Assembly: GCA_023663915.1 (NCBI GenBank)
Contig: JAMPGN010000114.1
Location: 1 to 13,292, forward strand
DNA from: Eubacterium sp.
GTDB lineage: Bacteria; Bacillota_A; Clostridia; Lachnospirales; Lachnospiraceae
Direction of reading: 5' to 3'
DNA: 13,292 nucleotides
Shown here: positions 1-8,222 of the stretch, one piece after another
Numbering within the stretch: position 1 is the first letter of the stretch
Layout of the letters: each line of letters opens with the position of its first letter
Notes under the pieces: model-generated
The model's input: only the letters and a program-made list of their open reading frames with translations
Databases searched by the model: none
Told to the model about the DNA's origin: nothing
Position numbers and translations under genes: made by a program

Positions 1-243
1 ACCGGTGTTTTCTATTATGCCTATAATATGTTTATAGCCCGTAAGGAGATTCTAAATGATTATTGTGAGTGGCTTTTTCCGATCTTAGCTTATTGTGAAG
101 AAAAATGTGGTGATATGGCTGACAGAGATATTTATCAGAGCCGTTATATTGGATTCCTTGCGGAGCGTATGCTGTCAATTTACTTTCTGAAGCATGAAAA
201 AGATTATAAAATTGTACATGCAGAAAAACATTTTTTGAAATAA
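1..243 (+). CDS. DUF4422 family glycosyltransferase-like protein, C-terminal fragment
   Basis: This is the 3' end of a gene that begins before the window; the frame is open from base 1 (reading TGVFYYAYNMFIARKEIL) to the TAA at 241-243, so the ATG at 28 is internal and not the start. The 80 visible residues align by eye with the C-terminus of the next gene product: both have a YNMFIARKE/FNMLIAKAE segment, a DYCE(W/F)LF segment, a RYIGFLAER/RFAGYLGEN segment and a final YFLK-----KI tail. That tail is typical of DUF4422 proteins, which occur in capsule and surface-polysaccharide clusters and are treated as glycosyltransferase-like enzymes of unproven reaction. The gap to the following gene is 18 bases, so the two are almost certainly co-transcribed. 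The family call rests mainly on similarity to the complete neighbour. Confidence 0.75.
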   Translation, partial: TGVFYYAYNMFIARKEILNDYCEWLFPILAYCEEKCGDMADRDIYQSRYIGFLAERMLSIYFLKHEKDYKIVHAEKHFLK

Positions 244-261
244 GAATGTTCGAGGAGACTT

Positions 262-1524
262 ATGTTATCACAACAATCACAACCATCCCCCTTCTGCATC
301 TACGGTGCAGGAATCGTAGCGACAAGTGTTTACACGGCAATAAAAGCGTTATATCATGTGACCCCGCGTTGCTTTCTCGTATCGGATTCAGAGAATAAAC
401 GGGGGACATTTGATGTCCCACCGGCAGAGATCGACGGCATTGCCGTAAAGCAGTTCTCCGAATGGAAACGTGAACTGGAACGGGCGGTAAATTCTGAAAT
501 CATTCCAACAACCTATCTGGTAGCTGTTCCGGAAGAACACCATGCAGTGATCATTGAGACTCTGCGTTCACTAAATTATTTGAAAACTTCCGAGGTATCT
601 GAGCTATTTGAGCCATATGGGATTGTCCCAGAAAAGCCACGCATTATTCCAATTACGAATGCACTGGAAAACAAATTGATGGAGGCATATTACAGTCAAT
701 CCAAACGGCAGTGTTCTATCTGCCAGTGCTTCGGAGCGCAGACAAGAGAAGATGCGTCAAGAACAATCATAGATGGGACAAGCGCAGGTACAGAAGACAC
801 GATACCTGTCATACAGGTTTTCCAGGCAAGATCCCATATGGATAAACCCTTGAATACTTCGGGTGTGACTGGCAAAGATTACCGCCATCACTTGCCGTAT
901 TACATATATCCGATTCAGGCAGGCGCGGCGCTTACCACACAGTCCATTACGGAATTAAAGGACAATGTCGGAGAAAATATTTCCGCCAAAAACCGCAATT
1001 ACTGTGAACTTACCGCGACTTACCATGCATGGAAACACGGCTGTGCTGCCTACAAGGGTATCTGTCATTATCGGCGTATTTTTGACATTGACGATGAGCA
1101 GATGCGGCTGCTGCTTGCCATGGAGCATGAGTGGGATGTGATCCTGCCGTATCCGTCGGTCTATTATCCGGATATTTCCAGGGAACATAGCCGGTATGTG
1201 GGGGAATCTGACTGGGAAGCCATGCTCTGTGCATTGCGTGAAAAAGCGCCGGAATATCTGGCGGCATATGAGCAAAGCATTGTGGACGGAGAGCAGTTTT
1301 TTCATAATTTTAATATGCTGATTGCAAAAGCCGAAGTGTTTGACGATTATTGCGAGTTCCTTTTTACGATATTAGAGCGCACCGAGGAGCTTGCTTCACC
1401 GAAAGGATGGGAGCGCGCCGATCGTTTCGCAGGGTATTTAGGAGAAAATCTGACGACCTTGTATTTTTTGAAAAACAGGGAGAAACTTAAGATTCTGTAT
1501 GCCGGGAAAATATGGCTGACATGA
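262..1524 (+). CDS. DUF4422 glycosyltransferase-like protein with N-terminal Rossmann-like domain
   Basis: The product is 420 aa, and the start is supported by GAGGAG at 252-257. Residues about 10-115 look like a nucleotide-binding fold: IYGAGIVATSVY with a glycine-rich turn (13-24), then alternating strands and helices ending near LVAVPEEHH. Residues about 180-420 match the DUF4422 pattern as I know it: NRNYCELTATYHAWKH (A252-H259 at its end), YKGICHYRR (264-272), a WDVILP segment and a HNFNMLIAKAE segment. Proteins of this kind sit in capsule or exopolysaccharide loci and probably transfer or modify a sugar in the cytoplasm; the donor and acceptor are unknown. It is a tandem paralogue of the truncated upstream gene and is followed after 76 bases by a sugar epimerase, which fits a polysaccharide operon. 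No signal peptide or membrane helix is visible. The enzymatic role is inferred, not shown. Confidence 0.8.
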   Translation: MLSQQSQPSPFCIYGAGIVATSVYTAIKALYHVTPRCFLVSDSENKRGTFDVPPAEIDGIAVKQFSEWKRELERAVNSEIIPTTYLVAVPEEHHAVIIETLRSLNYLKTSEVSELFEPYGIVPEKPRIIPITNALENKLMEAYYSQSKRQCSICQCFGAQTREDASRTIIDGTSAGTEDTIPVIQVFQARSHMDKPLNTSGVTGKDYRHHLPYYIYPIQAGAALTTQSITELKDNVGENISAKNRNYCELTATYHAWKHGCAAYKGICHYRRIFDIDDEQMRLLLAMEHEWDVILPYPSVYYPDISREHSRYVGESDWEAMLCALREKAPEYLAAYEQSIVDGEQFFHNFNMLIAKAEVFDDYCEFLFTILERTEELASPKGWERADRFAGYLGENLTTLYFLKNREKLKILYAGKIWLT

Positions 1525-1600
1525 TGTTGCGTTGCGCAGAGTGTCAGTGAGTGCTTTAAGAACCATAGGATAGGCAGAATAGCATGTATGGGAGAAAACT

Positions 1601-2716
1601 ATGCAGGAAAATAGGAAAATGGTGCAGAGCGATAAGAAAGATACGTTGACATATAAGAGAACAACACAGGCATCCTTATATAAAGAAGAGATACAGACAT
1701 TACTGAAACAGGATATACCGTGGGACAAACTATCTGGTCGAACGGTCATGATTTCCGGCGCAACAGGCATGATTGGAAAGTGCATAGTGGATATACTGAT
1801 GCAATATAACAGGAATTGTGCTGTGGATACTGCGCCTGTACGGATCCTTGCTTTAAGCAGAAAGGAAGAACATGCCAGGCTGAGATTTCAGGAGTATTGG
1901 CAGGAAGAGTTTTTTCAGTATATTTCTTGTGATATCAATGACCCCATTCCGGAATGCGGGCAGGCGGATTATATCATTCATGCGGCAAGCAACACACACC
2001 CTCTGCAATATGCAAACGACCCTGTCGGAACGGTCACTGCCAATGTCATCGGAACCAAAAACCTGCTGGATTACGCAGTTTCCCACAATACCGAACGTTT
2101 CTGTTTCCTATCGTCTGTGGAAATATACGGGGAGAACCGCGGCGATACGGACAGGTTCGATGAGGATTATTTAGGATATCTGGACTGCAATACGCTCCGT
2201 GCGGGTTATCCGGAGAGCAAAAGAACAGGCGAAACGCTTTGCAATGCTTATGCACAAGCCTGTCAGCTTGACTTTGTCATCCCACGTCTGAGCAGGGTCT
2301 ATGGTCCGACGATGCTCTCTTCGGATTCCAAGGCAATCGCGCAGTTTATCAAGAAGGCGGCAGCAGGAGAAGACATTGTCTTAAAAAGTTCAGGGACGCA
2401 GCTTTATTCCTATACGTATGCGTTGGATGCGGCAATGGGCGTTCTCACGGTATTGTTAAAAGGAAAAAGCGGAGAGGCATACAATATATCGGATACTGAG
2501 TCGGAAGTTACACTTCATCAAATTGCGGAATGGCTGGCGGAAGACCAGGGGGTGGAAGTTATTTTTGACATGCCGGATGCTGCAGAGCAGGCAGGCTATT
2601 CCACGGCAACCAAAGCGCTTCTTGGCACGGAGAAAATAGCATCATTGGGATGGACAGCACAGACTCATATGAGGGAGGGACTGCGAAAGACGGTGGAGGC
2701 TCTTAGAAACAGATAG
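1601..2716 (+). CDS. NAD-dependent epimerase/dehydratase (extended SDR, nucleotide-sugar type)
   Basis: The product is 371 aa, and its ATG is preceded by GGAG at 1591-1594. It is a cytoplasmic extended short-chain dehydrogenase/reductase. The NAD(P)-binding turn GATGMIG lies at residues 53-59, preceded by strand TVMIS. A conserved DYIIHAAS segment follows, then LSSVEIYG (170-177, holding the catalytic Ser/Thr position) and the YPESK motif (Y203, K207), which supplies the catalytic Tyr-Lys pair. The C-terminal part (ISRVYGP-like region, AYNISD, and a final GWTAQTHMREGLRKT helix) is typical of sugar-nucleotide epimerases and UDP-glucuronate decarboxylase-like enzymes. The N-terminus of about 45 residues before the Rossmann fold is longer than usual. 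The exact sugar cannot be told. It follows the DUF4422 genes and probably supplies a modified sugar nucleotide for the same polysaccharide. No terminator is visible after it. Confidence 0.88.
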   Translation: MQENRKMVQSDKKDTLTYKRTTQASLYKEEIQTLLKQDIPWDKLSGRTVMISGATGMIGKCIVDILMQYNRNCAVDTAPVRILALSRKEEHARLRFQEYWQEEFFQYISCDINDPIPECGQADYIIHAASNTHPLQYANDPVGTVTANVIGTKNLLDYAVSHNTERFCFLSSVEIYGENRGDTDRFDEDYLGYLDCNTLRAGYPESKRTGETLCNAYAQACQLDFVIPRLSRVYGPTMLSSDSKAIAQFIKKAAAGEDIVLKSSGTQLYSYTYALDAAMGVLTVLLKGKSGEAYNISDTESEVTLHQIAEWLAEDQGVEVIFDMPDAAEQAGYSTATKALLGTEKIASLGWTAQTHMREGLRKTVEALRNR

Positions 2717-2740
2717 AATGTATGGCGTGTATCGGAGAAC

Positions 2741-2769
2741 TTGAAAACCAACTTATAATATAGTAAGAT
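2741..2769 (+). promoter_or_regulatory. Candidate sigma-A promoter upstream of the nitrilase-fold gene
   Basis: TTGAAA at 2741-2746, a 17-base spacer and TAAGAT at 2764-2769 give an acceptable -35/-10 pair 25 bases before the next start codon. A better-looking TATAAT lies at 2754-2759, but it has no matching -35 at proper spacing. The placement at the point where base composition changes suggests the downstream gene has its own promoter rather than depending on the polysaccharide operon. Confidence 0.4.
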
Positions 2770-2793
2770 ATAGACATCAACTGTGAGGATAAG

Positions 2794-4308
2794 ATGATGG
2801 ATATATACGAAAGCATTAAGACAAATAGAACAAAAATAGAATCGGTTTATGATCTGGCGGCAATTTGCTATGATTCTTTATGCGTGCAGATAGAAAATCA
2901 GGCGTTGTTTCTGGCAGAATATATAGAACATTCCAATGAAATTAAGCATAATAATCCCAATACTCCCATGCTAAAACGATTTGAATATGAGGTTTCTACG
3001 TTGTTTTTGCTAAAAGACAGTCAATATTCGTTAGATGAAATAGTGGATAGGATATTACGGGAAATCATATCTTTGAGGCAGAGATTGGAGAAATATGGGA
3101 GAAAGCCGTACAATGAAGCGACCATAGCGTATTATTTATTGCAGGCAGTAGATTTGTATACGGAGAATAAGACACCGGGGAGTCTGGATGCCCCATTGAA
3201 TGAAAAGTACCGGAAGCGTTCTTATATTTATCATGTTAACAGCAGTGGAATAATCACAGACTCCGCAGCTGAACTGAGGTTTCGGGACAAGATACAGACC
3301 ACGGAAATTCGACATAACTTTAAATGTATAAGGATTTTGGAAAAAGCGGAGTTAGATTCTGGAATGAATCCGCCTAAGCTGGTAACACTGCATATAGAAG
3401 AAGATGATCAGATCAGGAGTGCCGTTGCGCGTGATAAGAAATTAAAAATAATTGTGATTCCATTTGGCATGGAAGAGATTTTTACCTTTCAAAAGAAACA
3501 AGGAGGTTCGTTCTATGTTGAATATATTGAGAGTCATAAGCAGGATGCTATTAGAAAAGCGCTAGAACTGTTAGAACAGGCGATTCATCAGAAAGCGAAT
3601 ATTATCATCTTTCCCGAATATGTGTGTTTTCCGGAATTGCAGGAGAGAATCGGCGGCTATCTCAGGGAAACTTATCGTAGAACGCCTCGTAAAGTGCAGA
3701 ATTTGTTTTTAGTGGTTGCTGGCAGTGGATGGACAAAAGACCACAACAATGTTTCTCAAGTCTATAGTTATAGTGGCAAATTATTGGGTGAACAATATAA
3801 ATATTCACCTTATGACGGATGGGATGAGTCCGGCGGAAGATGGATTGAGGGACTGCGTGATCCAGGTAAAGAATCGGTGATTGTCGAGATTCCGGGTGTG
3901 GGGAGTGTGATGACAGCCATATGCAGGGATGTGTCCAATCGGGATCTGACAGAAAAAATGGCAAATATTTTTGAGATTGATTTTCTTCTTGCAGCGGCAT
4001 GGAGCAAGTCATTGCATGGAGGATTTGAAAACCAGCTTAGCAGTATTACGGAGATGAATACAACGACCTGTTCCTTAGTGTGTAATTGTTGCGCCGCCGC
4101 TGCCGATCAGGAAAGCTGTGAGAGAGGCATGATTGTTACGCCGCATAAGAAAAAGAGCATCATAGAAGCAAAGATTCGGATTGTCAAAGGCAAAATGGAA
4201 AAGTGTAAAAATTGCACAGGATGCACATTTAGTATACCGCTTTCTTTTCAATCTCAAGATGTAGAAAAGGGAAGAATTGTGGGCAGAATTACTCAGAATA
4301 TGCTTTGA
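2794..4308 (+). CDS. Carbon-nitrogen hydrolase (nitrilase-fold) protein with novel N-terminal region
   Basis: The product is 504 aa. GAGGA at 2785-2789 could serve the ATG at 2794 or the adjacent ATG at 2797, and the second has the better spacing. Residues about 250-450 resemble a CN-hydrolase domain: IIIFPEY (E275), GEQYKYSPY (K336) and VMTAICRD (C377). Their order and spacing fit the Glu-Lys-Cys catalytic triad of nitrilases and amidases, in which Cys forms a thioester with the substrate. Residues 1-230 are mostly helical and I do not recognise them; an N-terminal domain of this length is unusual for simple amidases. The C-terminal part is cysteine-rich: C426, C430, C432, C433, C442 and then CKNCTGC (C471, C474, C477), which might bind metal. 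No signal peptide or membrane helix is seen. Codon use is AT-rich compared with guaB (a hand count of 2821-2880 gives 19 G+C of 60, against 37 of 60 for 7501-7560). The substrate is unknown. Nitrilase domains also occur in some phage-defence proteins, so such a role is possible but unproven. Confidence 0.72.
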   Translation: MMDIYESIKTNRTKIESVYDLAAICYDSLCVQIENQALFLAEYIEHSNEIKHNNPNTPMLKRFEYEVSTLFLLKDSQYSLDEIVDRILREIISLRQRLEKYGRKPYNEATIAYYLLQAVDLYTENKTPGSLDAPLNEKYRKRSYIYHVNSSGIITDSAAELRFRDKIQTTEIRHNFKCIRILEKAELDSGMNPPKLVTLHIEEDDQIRSAVARDKKLKIIVIPFGMEEIFTFQKKQGGSFYVEYIESHKQDAIRKALELLEQAIHQKANIIIFPEYVCFPELQERIGGYLRETYRRTPRKVQNLFLVVAGSGWTKDHNNVSQVYSYSGKLLGEQYKYSPYDGWDESGGRWIEGLRDPGKESVIVEIPGVGSVMTAICRDVSNRDLTEKMANIFEIDFLLAAAWSKSLHGGFENQLSSITEMNTTTCSLVCNCCAAAADQESCERGMIVTPHKKKSIIEAKIRIVKGKMEKCKNCTGCTFSIPLSFQSQDVEKGRIVGRITQNML

Positions 4309-4335
4309 GTTTTTGCAAAATTTTCTTGATAATAC

Positions 4336-4363
4336 TTGATGTTACCGATGTATTTGTTATAAT
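4336..4363 (+). promoter_or_regulatory. Sigma-A promoter for the winged-helix gene
   Basis: TTGATG at 4336-4341, a 16-base spacer and a perfect TATAAT at 4358-4363 lie in the 91-base gap after the nitrilase-fold gene. The expected transcript start is near 4370, about 30 bases before the ATG. No intrinsic terminator separates the two genes, so readthrough is also possible. The promoter gives the downstream pair of genes independent expression. Confidence 0.6.
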
Positions 4364-4383
4364 ATTGTTTAGGAATTGTTTAG
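4364..4383 (+). repeat. Tandem ATTGTTTAG direct repeat, 11-bp period, candidate operator
   Basis: ATTGTTTAG occurs at 4364-4372 and again at 4375-4383. The 11-bp offset places both copies on the same face of the helix, directly after the -10 box and before the ribosome binding site AAGGAGG (4386-4392). This is a natural place for autoregulation by the winged-helix protein encoded next. The repeat itself is seen directly; its binding role is inference. Confidence 0.4.
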
Positions 4384-4399
4384 TTAAGGAGGTGTGCAT

Positions 4400-5236
4400 A
4401 TGAGGAAGAGATCACCACTGGAAAATGTGTGCAGAAATCTTATGAACAGTATGGATTCCCACAAGGGTATCACAGAGGATCAGGCATTTGCGTTTATGGA
4501 TGAATTGTCTGTTGAGGAACCCAAAGATTTAGCGGATATGCCAGCGGACTATAGAAAGTTGAAATTTTCTATAAGTGAAGTATGGCAGTATCGGGAATGG
4601 CAGGAATTGTCGCCGGAGCAGGCATTTCTATACGGCAGTGTATGGGGGAGTGCCAGATTGTTTGAACTTAAGCAACAAAAGAGAAGGGAAACAGACCGCA
4701 TGAAGATTCTTGTTCCGAAATACAGGGACAAATATTGGATGTTTCAAGCAATTAAATCGCAGCCGGGGATTTTGCACAAAGAACTAGCCAAAAAAGGGAA
4801 TATAAGTCCCTCTCGGCTTTCTCAGATTATGGATGATAGTGATATTGACTTTTTGATTAGTCATCGCGAATCCGGGAGGGAAAAATATTATTTCTTGAAA
4901 CCGCAGGGGGAAGAATTGTTTGCTAAATTAAAGACAAACGATCGGAAAGTACTTGGCAGTTATACGGAGCCCCTCAAAGCGATCAGCATTAACAATGATA
5001 GTACCAGAAATATGTATGGCGTGAAATTCCCTTTTAATATTGGTGTGATTGAGAATTCCATTATAGTAAAAACATTAGGGATTAGTCCACGAAACAAAAT
5101 ATGGGATATCATTGGCAATGACATTACAACAAAGAATACAATAGGGGTAAATGAATGGACGCAAAAAGCAAATTACATGAACATATTGGAGAAGAATCAT
5201 TTGAAGTATGGCTCGGAGATTTCCTTGGTAAGATAA
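4400..5236 (+). CDS. Winged helix-turn-helix protein of unknown function
   Basis: The product is 278 aa. The ATG at 4400 is chosen over the GTG at 4394 because AAGGAGG (4386-4392) lies 7 bases before it. Residues about 106-172 look like a winged helix of the MarR/ArsR kind: a helix KYWMFQAIKSQ, the helix-turn-helix HKELAKKGNISPSRLSQIMD (126-145), then a wing segment with ESGREKYYFLKPQGEELF. Residues 1-95 are helical and acidic, and residues 185-278 are not recognised. No catalytic motif is visible. It probably binds DNA and may regulate its own promoter, which carries an 11-bp-period direct repeat. Its last 27 codons overlap the next gene in another frame, a sign of translational coupling. 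As with its neighbours, composition is AT-rich. It could be a transcription factor or the DNA-binding part of a larger module with the flanking genes. Confidence 0.65.
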   Translation: MRKRSPLENVCRNLMNSMDSHKGITEDQAFAFMDELSVEEPKDLADMPADYRKLKFSISEVWQYREWQELSPEQAFLYGSVWGSARLFELKQQKRRETDRMKILVPKYRDKYWMFQAIKSQPGILHKELAKKGNISPSRLSQIMDDSDIDFLISHRESGREKYYFLKPQGEELFAKLKTNDRKVLGSYTEPLKAISINNDSTRNMYGVKFPFNIGVIENSIIVKTLGISPRNKIWDIIGNDITTKNTIGVNEWTQKANYMNILEKNHLKYGSEISLVR

Positions 5237-5859
5237 GAGGAGAGAAGGTAGATGTAGCGGCGTCAGTTTATGCGCGAATTCAGAAGGAAGGAGAACCACA
5301 GAAGGCGTTTCAATTTTTTTTGGAAAATGCAGATGAGATTGTTTCTACGGAAGCAGAGGAAGTAAAGACAATTTTTACAAAGTCAGATGTTCAGCAGCTA
5401 CGAAAAAAATGTGATTCCCTCATTGAAGGCGTTTTAGAAAATCTATTATTGGAAAATGCACCGGAACAGGAATTTTATAATCGACTTTGGATGGATGGAA
5501 TTTATAACAATCCATTGCTGCAGAATGAAAAAGAGAAAGAATATGCCTTATATCGGATCTGGCAGGATAGAAGGATTCCATATTTTCAGTTGGATGACGG
5601 GATGACAATGTCTAATGAGACATATACGGAATACTGCAATAAGAATAAGCATTTAATCAAAAAAGCCTTTTTTATTATCAACTCTTCTTTCCCACAACGT
5701 TCACAGCAAGGTGATCTGCTTCTACGGGTAATGTCTGAGTGTGAAACTTTTGAAGACAAGGTAGTGGTTATGGCGCAGATTTTAGGAAATGTAGAAACGG
5801 GTGTTTTGCTTGGTCTGCTTGACGCGGTAGCGAGTGATATGTCTGAGGAGCAAATTTAG
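5155..5859 (+). CDS. Unknown acidic helical protein, overlaps the winged-helix gene
   Basis: The product is 234 aa. The ATG at 5155 has AGGGG at 5143-5147 at good spacing, inside the 3' end of the preceding gene, giving an 82-base overlap in a different frame. The sequence from the start reads as ordinary protein (for example HIGEESFEVWLGDFLGK), so a later start is unlikely; the next in-frame ATG would remove about 50 residues. The protein is predicted mainly helical and rich in Glu and Lys in its first 120 residues, with LYRIWQDRRIPYFQLDD in the middle and a hydrophobic helix-rich end (LGNVETGVLLGLLDAV). There is no signal peptide, no clear membrane helix and no motif I recognise. The overlap implies that it is made together with the winged-helix protein, perhaps as a partner. 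Function is unknown. Confidence 0.6.
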   Translation: MDAKSKLHEHIGEESFEVWLGDFLGKIRGEKVDVAASVYARIQKEGEPQKAFQFFLENADEIVSTEAEEVKTIFTKSDVQQLRKKCDSLIEGVLENLLLENAPEQEFYNRLWMDGIYNNPLLQNEKEKEYALYRIWQDRRIPYFQLDDGMTMSNETYTEYCNKNKHLIKKAFFIINSSFPQRSQQGDLLLRVMSECETFEDKVVVMAQILGNVETGVLLGLLDAVASDMSEEQI

Positions 5860-5889
5860 AGGATTGCCGGCTGCTTCTGCATCCTGCTC

Positions 5890-5918
5890 TTGCATCTTCA
5901 CCCAATTTGTTATATGAT
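5890..5918 (+). promoter_or_regulatory. Weak candidate promoter before the small membrane protein gene
   Basis: TTGCAT at 5890-5895, a 17-base spacer and TATGAT at 5913-5918. The -10 is good (5 of 6) but the -35 matches only in TTG. It would give a leader of roughly 125 bases containing a GGCTGT (5939-5944) / ACAGCC (5976-5981) inverted repeat. Confidence 0.25.
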
Positions 5919-5934
5919 AATCCTATATTTTCGT

Positions 5935-6034
5935 TTAAGGCTGTCCGCAGCGTATTGCCATATACCACACGCCGAACAGCCCAACAGATGCGACGGTAAA
6001 ACAGATGAAACACCGGCGGATATGCTGGATGCTT
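5935..6034 (-). pseudogene. Possible remnant of a membrane-protein C-terminus
   Basis: On the minus strand one frame reads about 33 residues ending in ASVGLFGVWYMAIRCGQP and a TAA at 5937-5935. The segment has the look of a terminal membrane helix with a short basic tail (preceded by RRCFICFTV). It runs into a stop just upstream (near 6037) and has no start codon or ribosome binding site of its own. It may be the leftover 3' end of a gene displaced when the AT-rich genes to the left arrived, or chance. No family is assigned. Confidence 0.22.
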
Positions 6035-6049
6035 CAGAACGGAGGAGAA

Positions 6050-6544
6050 ATGAGTGAGACATATGTAGAATGCCTGGTGGCAAGAAAACCCTCGGCAATC
6101 CTGACTTTTCTGAAAATGCTGCTGATTATGCTGACAGTCGTTTTTGTGGTGATCGGTGTTGTGTTTATTCCAGGACTATTGATAGCGATTGTTACGGGTG
6201 TAGGCGCGTATTTTGCTACCATGAATGCGAACATAGAGTATGAGTATCTGTATCTGGACAGAGAGGTCAGCATTGACAAGGTTATGGCGAAGAGCAAGAG
6301 GAAGAAAGCAGGGGCATTCGGGATCGAGCAGATGGAGATTTTTGCACCGCTTAATTCCCATAGACTGGATTCTTACAAGAACCGCCAGCTGAAGACACTA
6401 GATTATAGTTCGGGTGTTGCTGCGCAGCCTGAGAGAAGATATATGATGGTCTGGAACGGCGATACGAAGATTATTCTGGAACCGAATGCGGAGATGATCA
6501 AGGCGATTCAGAGTGTTGCGCCGCGCAAAGTATTCACGGATTAA
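6050..6544 (+). CDS. Small membrane protein with two N-terminal helices (possibly DUF6106-like)
   Basis: The product is 164 aa. The ATG at 6050 is chosen because GGAGGAG lies at 6041-6047; an earlier in-frame start at 6005 has no such site. Residues about 16-55 are strongly hydrophobic (AILTFLKMLLIMLTVVFVVI, then a GLLIAIVTGVGAYF segment), giving two closely spaced membrane helices in a hairpin. The remaining 110 residues are soluble and contain a YEYLYLDREVSIDKVMAKSKRKK segment and a strand-rich end (RRYMMVWNGDTKIILEPN). This resembles a family of uncharacterised clostridial proteins that I recall as DUF6106, an assignment I cannot verify here. The soluble part probably faces the cytoplasm, since basic residues flank the helices. 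It is a single-gene unit: unknown sequence lies before it and a terminator after it. Confidence 0.75.
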   Translation: MSETYVECLVARKPSAILTFLKMLLIMLTVVFVVIGVVFIPGLLIAIVTGVGAYFATMNANIEYEYLYLDREVSIDKVMAKSKRKKAGAFGIEQMEIFAPLNSHRLDSYKNRQLKTLDYSSGVAAQPERRYMMVWNGDTKIILEPNAEMIKAIQSVAPRKVFTD

Positions 6545-8092
<1,548 letters not shown>

Positions 8093-8160
8093 CGAAAAGA
8101 ATTTCCAGGTCTGCAAAACGCGCAGATTAAGCAATTCTAAATTTCGCCTTAAGGAAAAGA

Positions 8161-8186
8161 GTGAAAGAATTTGACAAATCTTTCAC
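8161..8186. repeat. Inverted repeat in the guaB-purO gap, candidate operator or hairpin
   Basis: GTGAAAGA (8161-8168) is the exact reverse complement of TCTTTCAC (8179-8186). Inside, TTTG (8170-8173) pairs with CAAA (8175-8178), giving twelve pairs with one bulged A. A TTGACA is embedded at 8171-8176, but no -10 follows at suitable spacing. As RNA the loop would be a single base, so the element makes more sense as a DNA operator than as a terminator; no T-tract follows. It may control purO and purH by a purine-related repressor (inference). Confidence 0.45.
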
Positions 8187-8222
8187 AAGTTGTTTGTGCC
8201 TTGGAAAGGAATGATAAAAAAT

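Noticed and set aside
2794..4308. Phage-defence reverse transcriptase-nitrilase (DRT type 1) protein
   Set aside because: The N-terminal part has no YxDD-type reverse transcriptase motif and is too short for that domain; only the nitrilase part fits.
5939..5981. GGCTGT/ACAGCC inverted repeat as a terminator of the 234-aa gene
   Set aside because: The loop is about 31 bases and no T-tract follows, so it is unlikely to be an intrinsic terminator.
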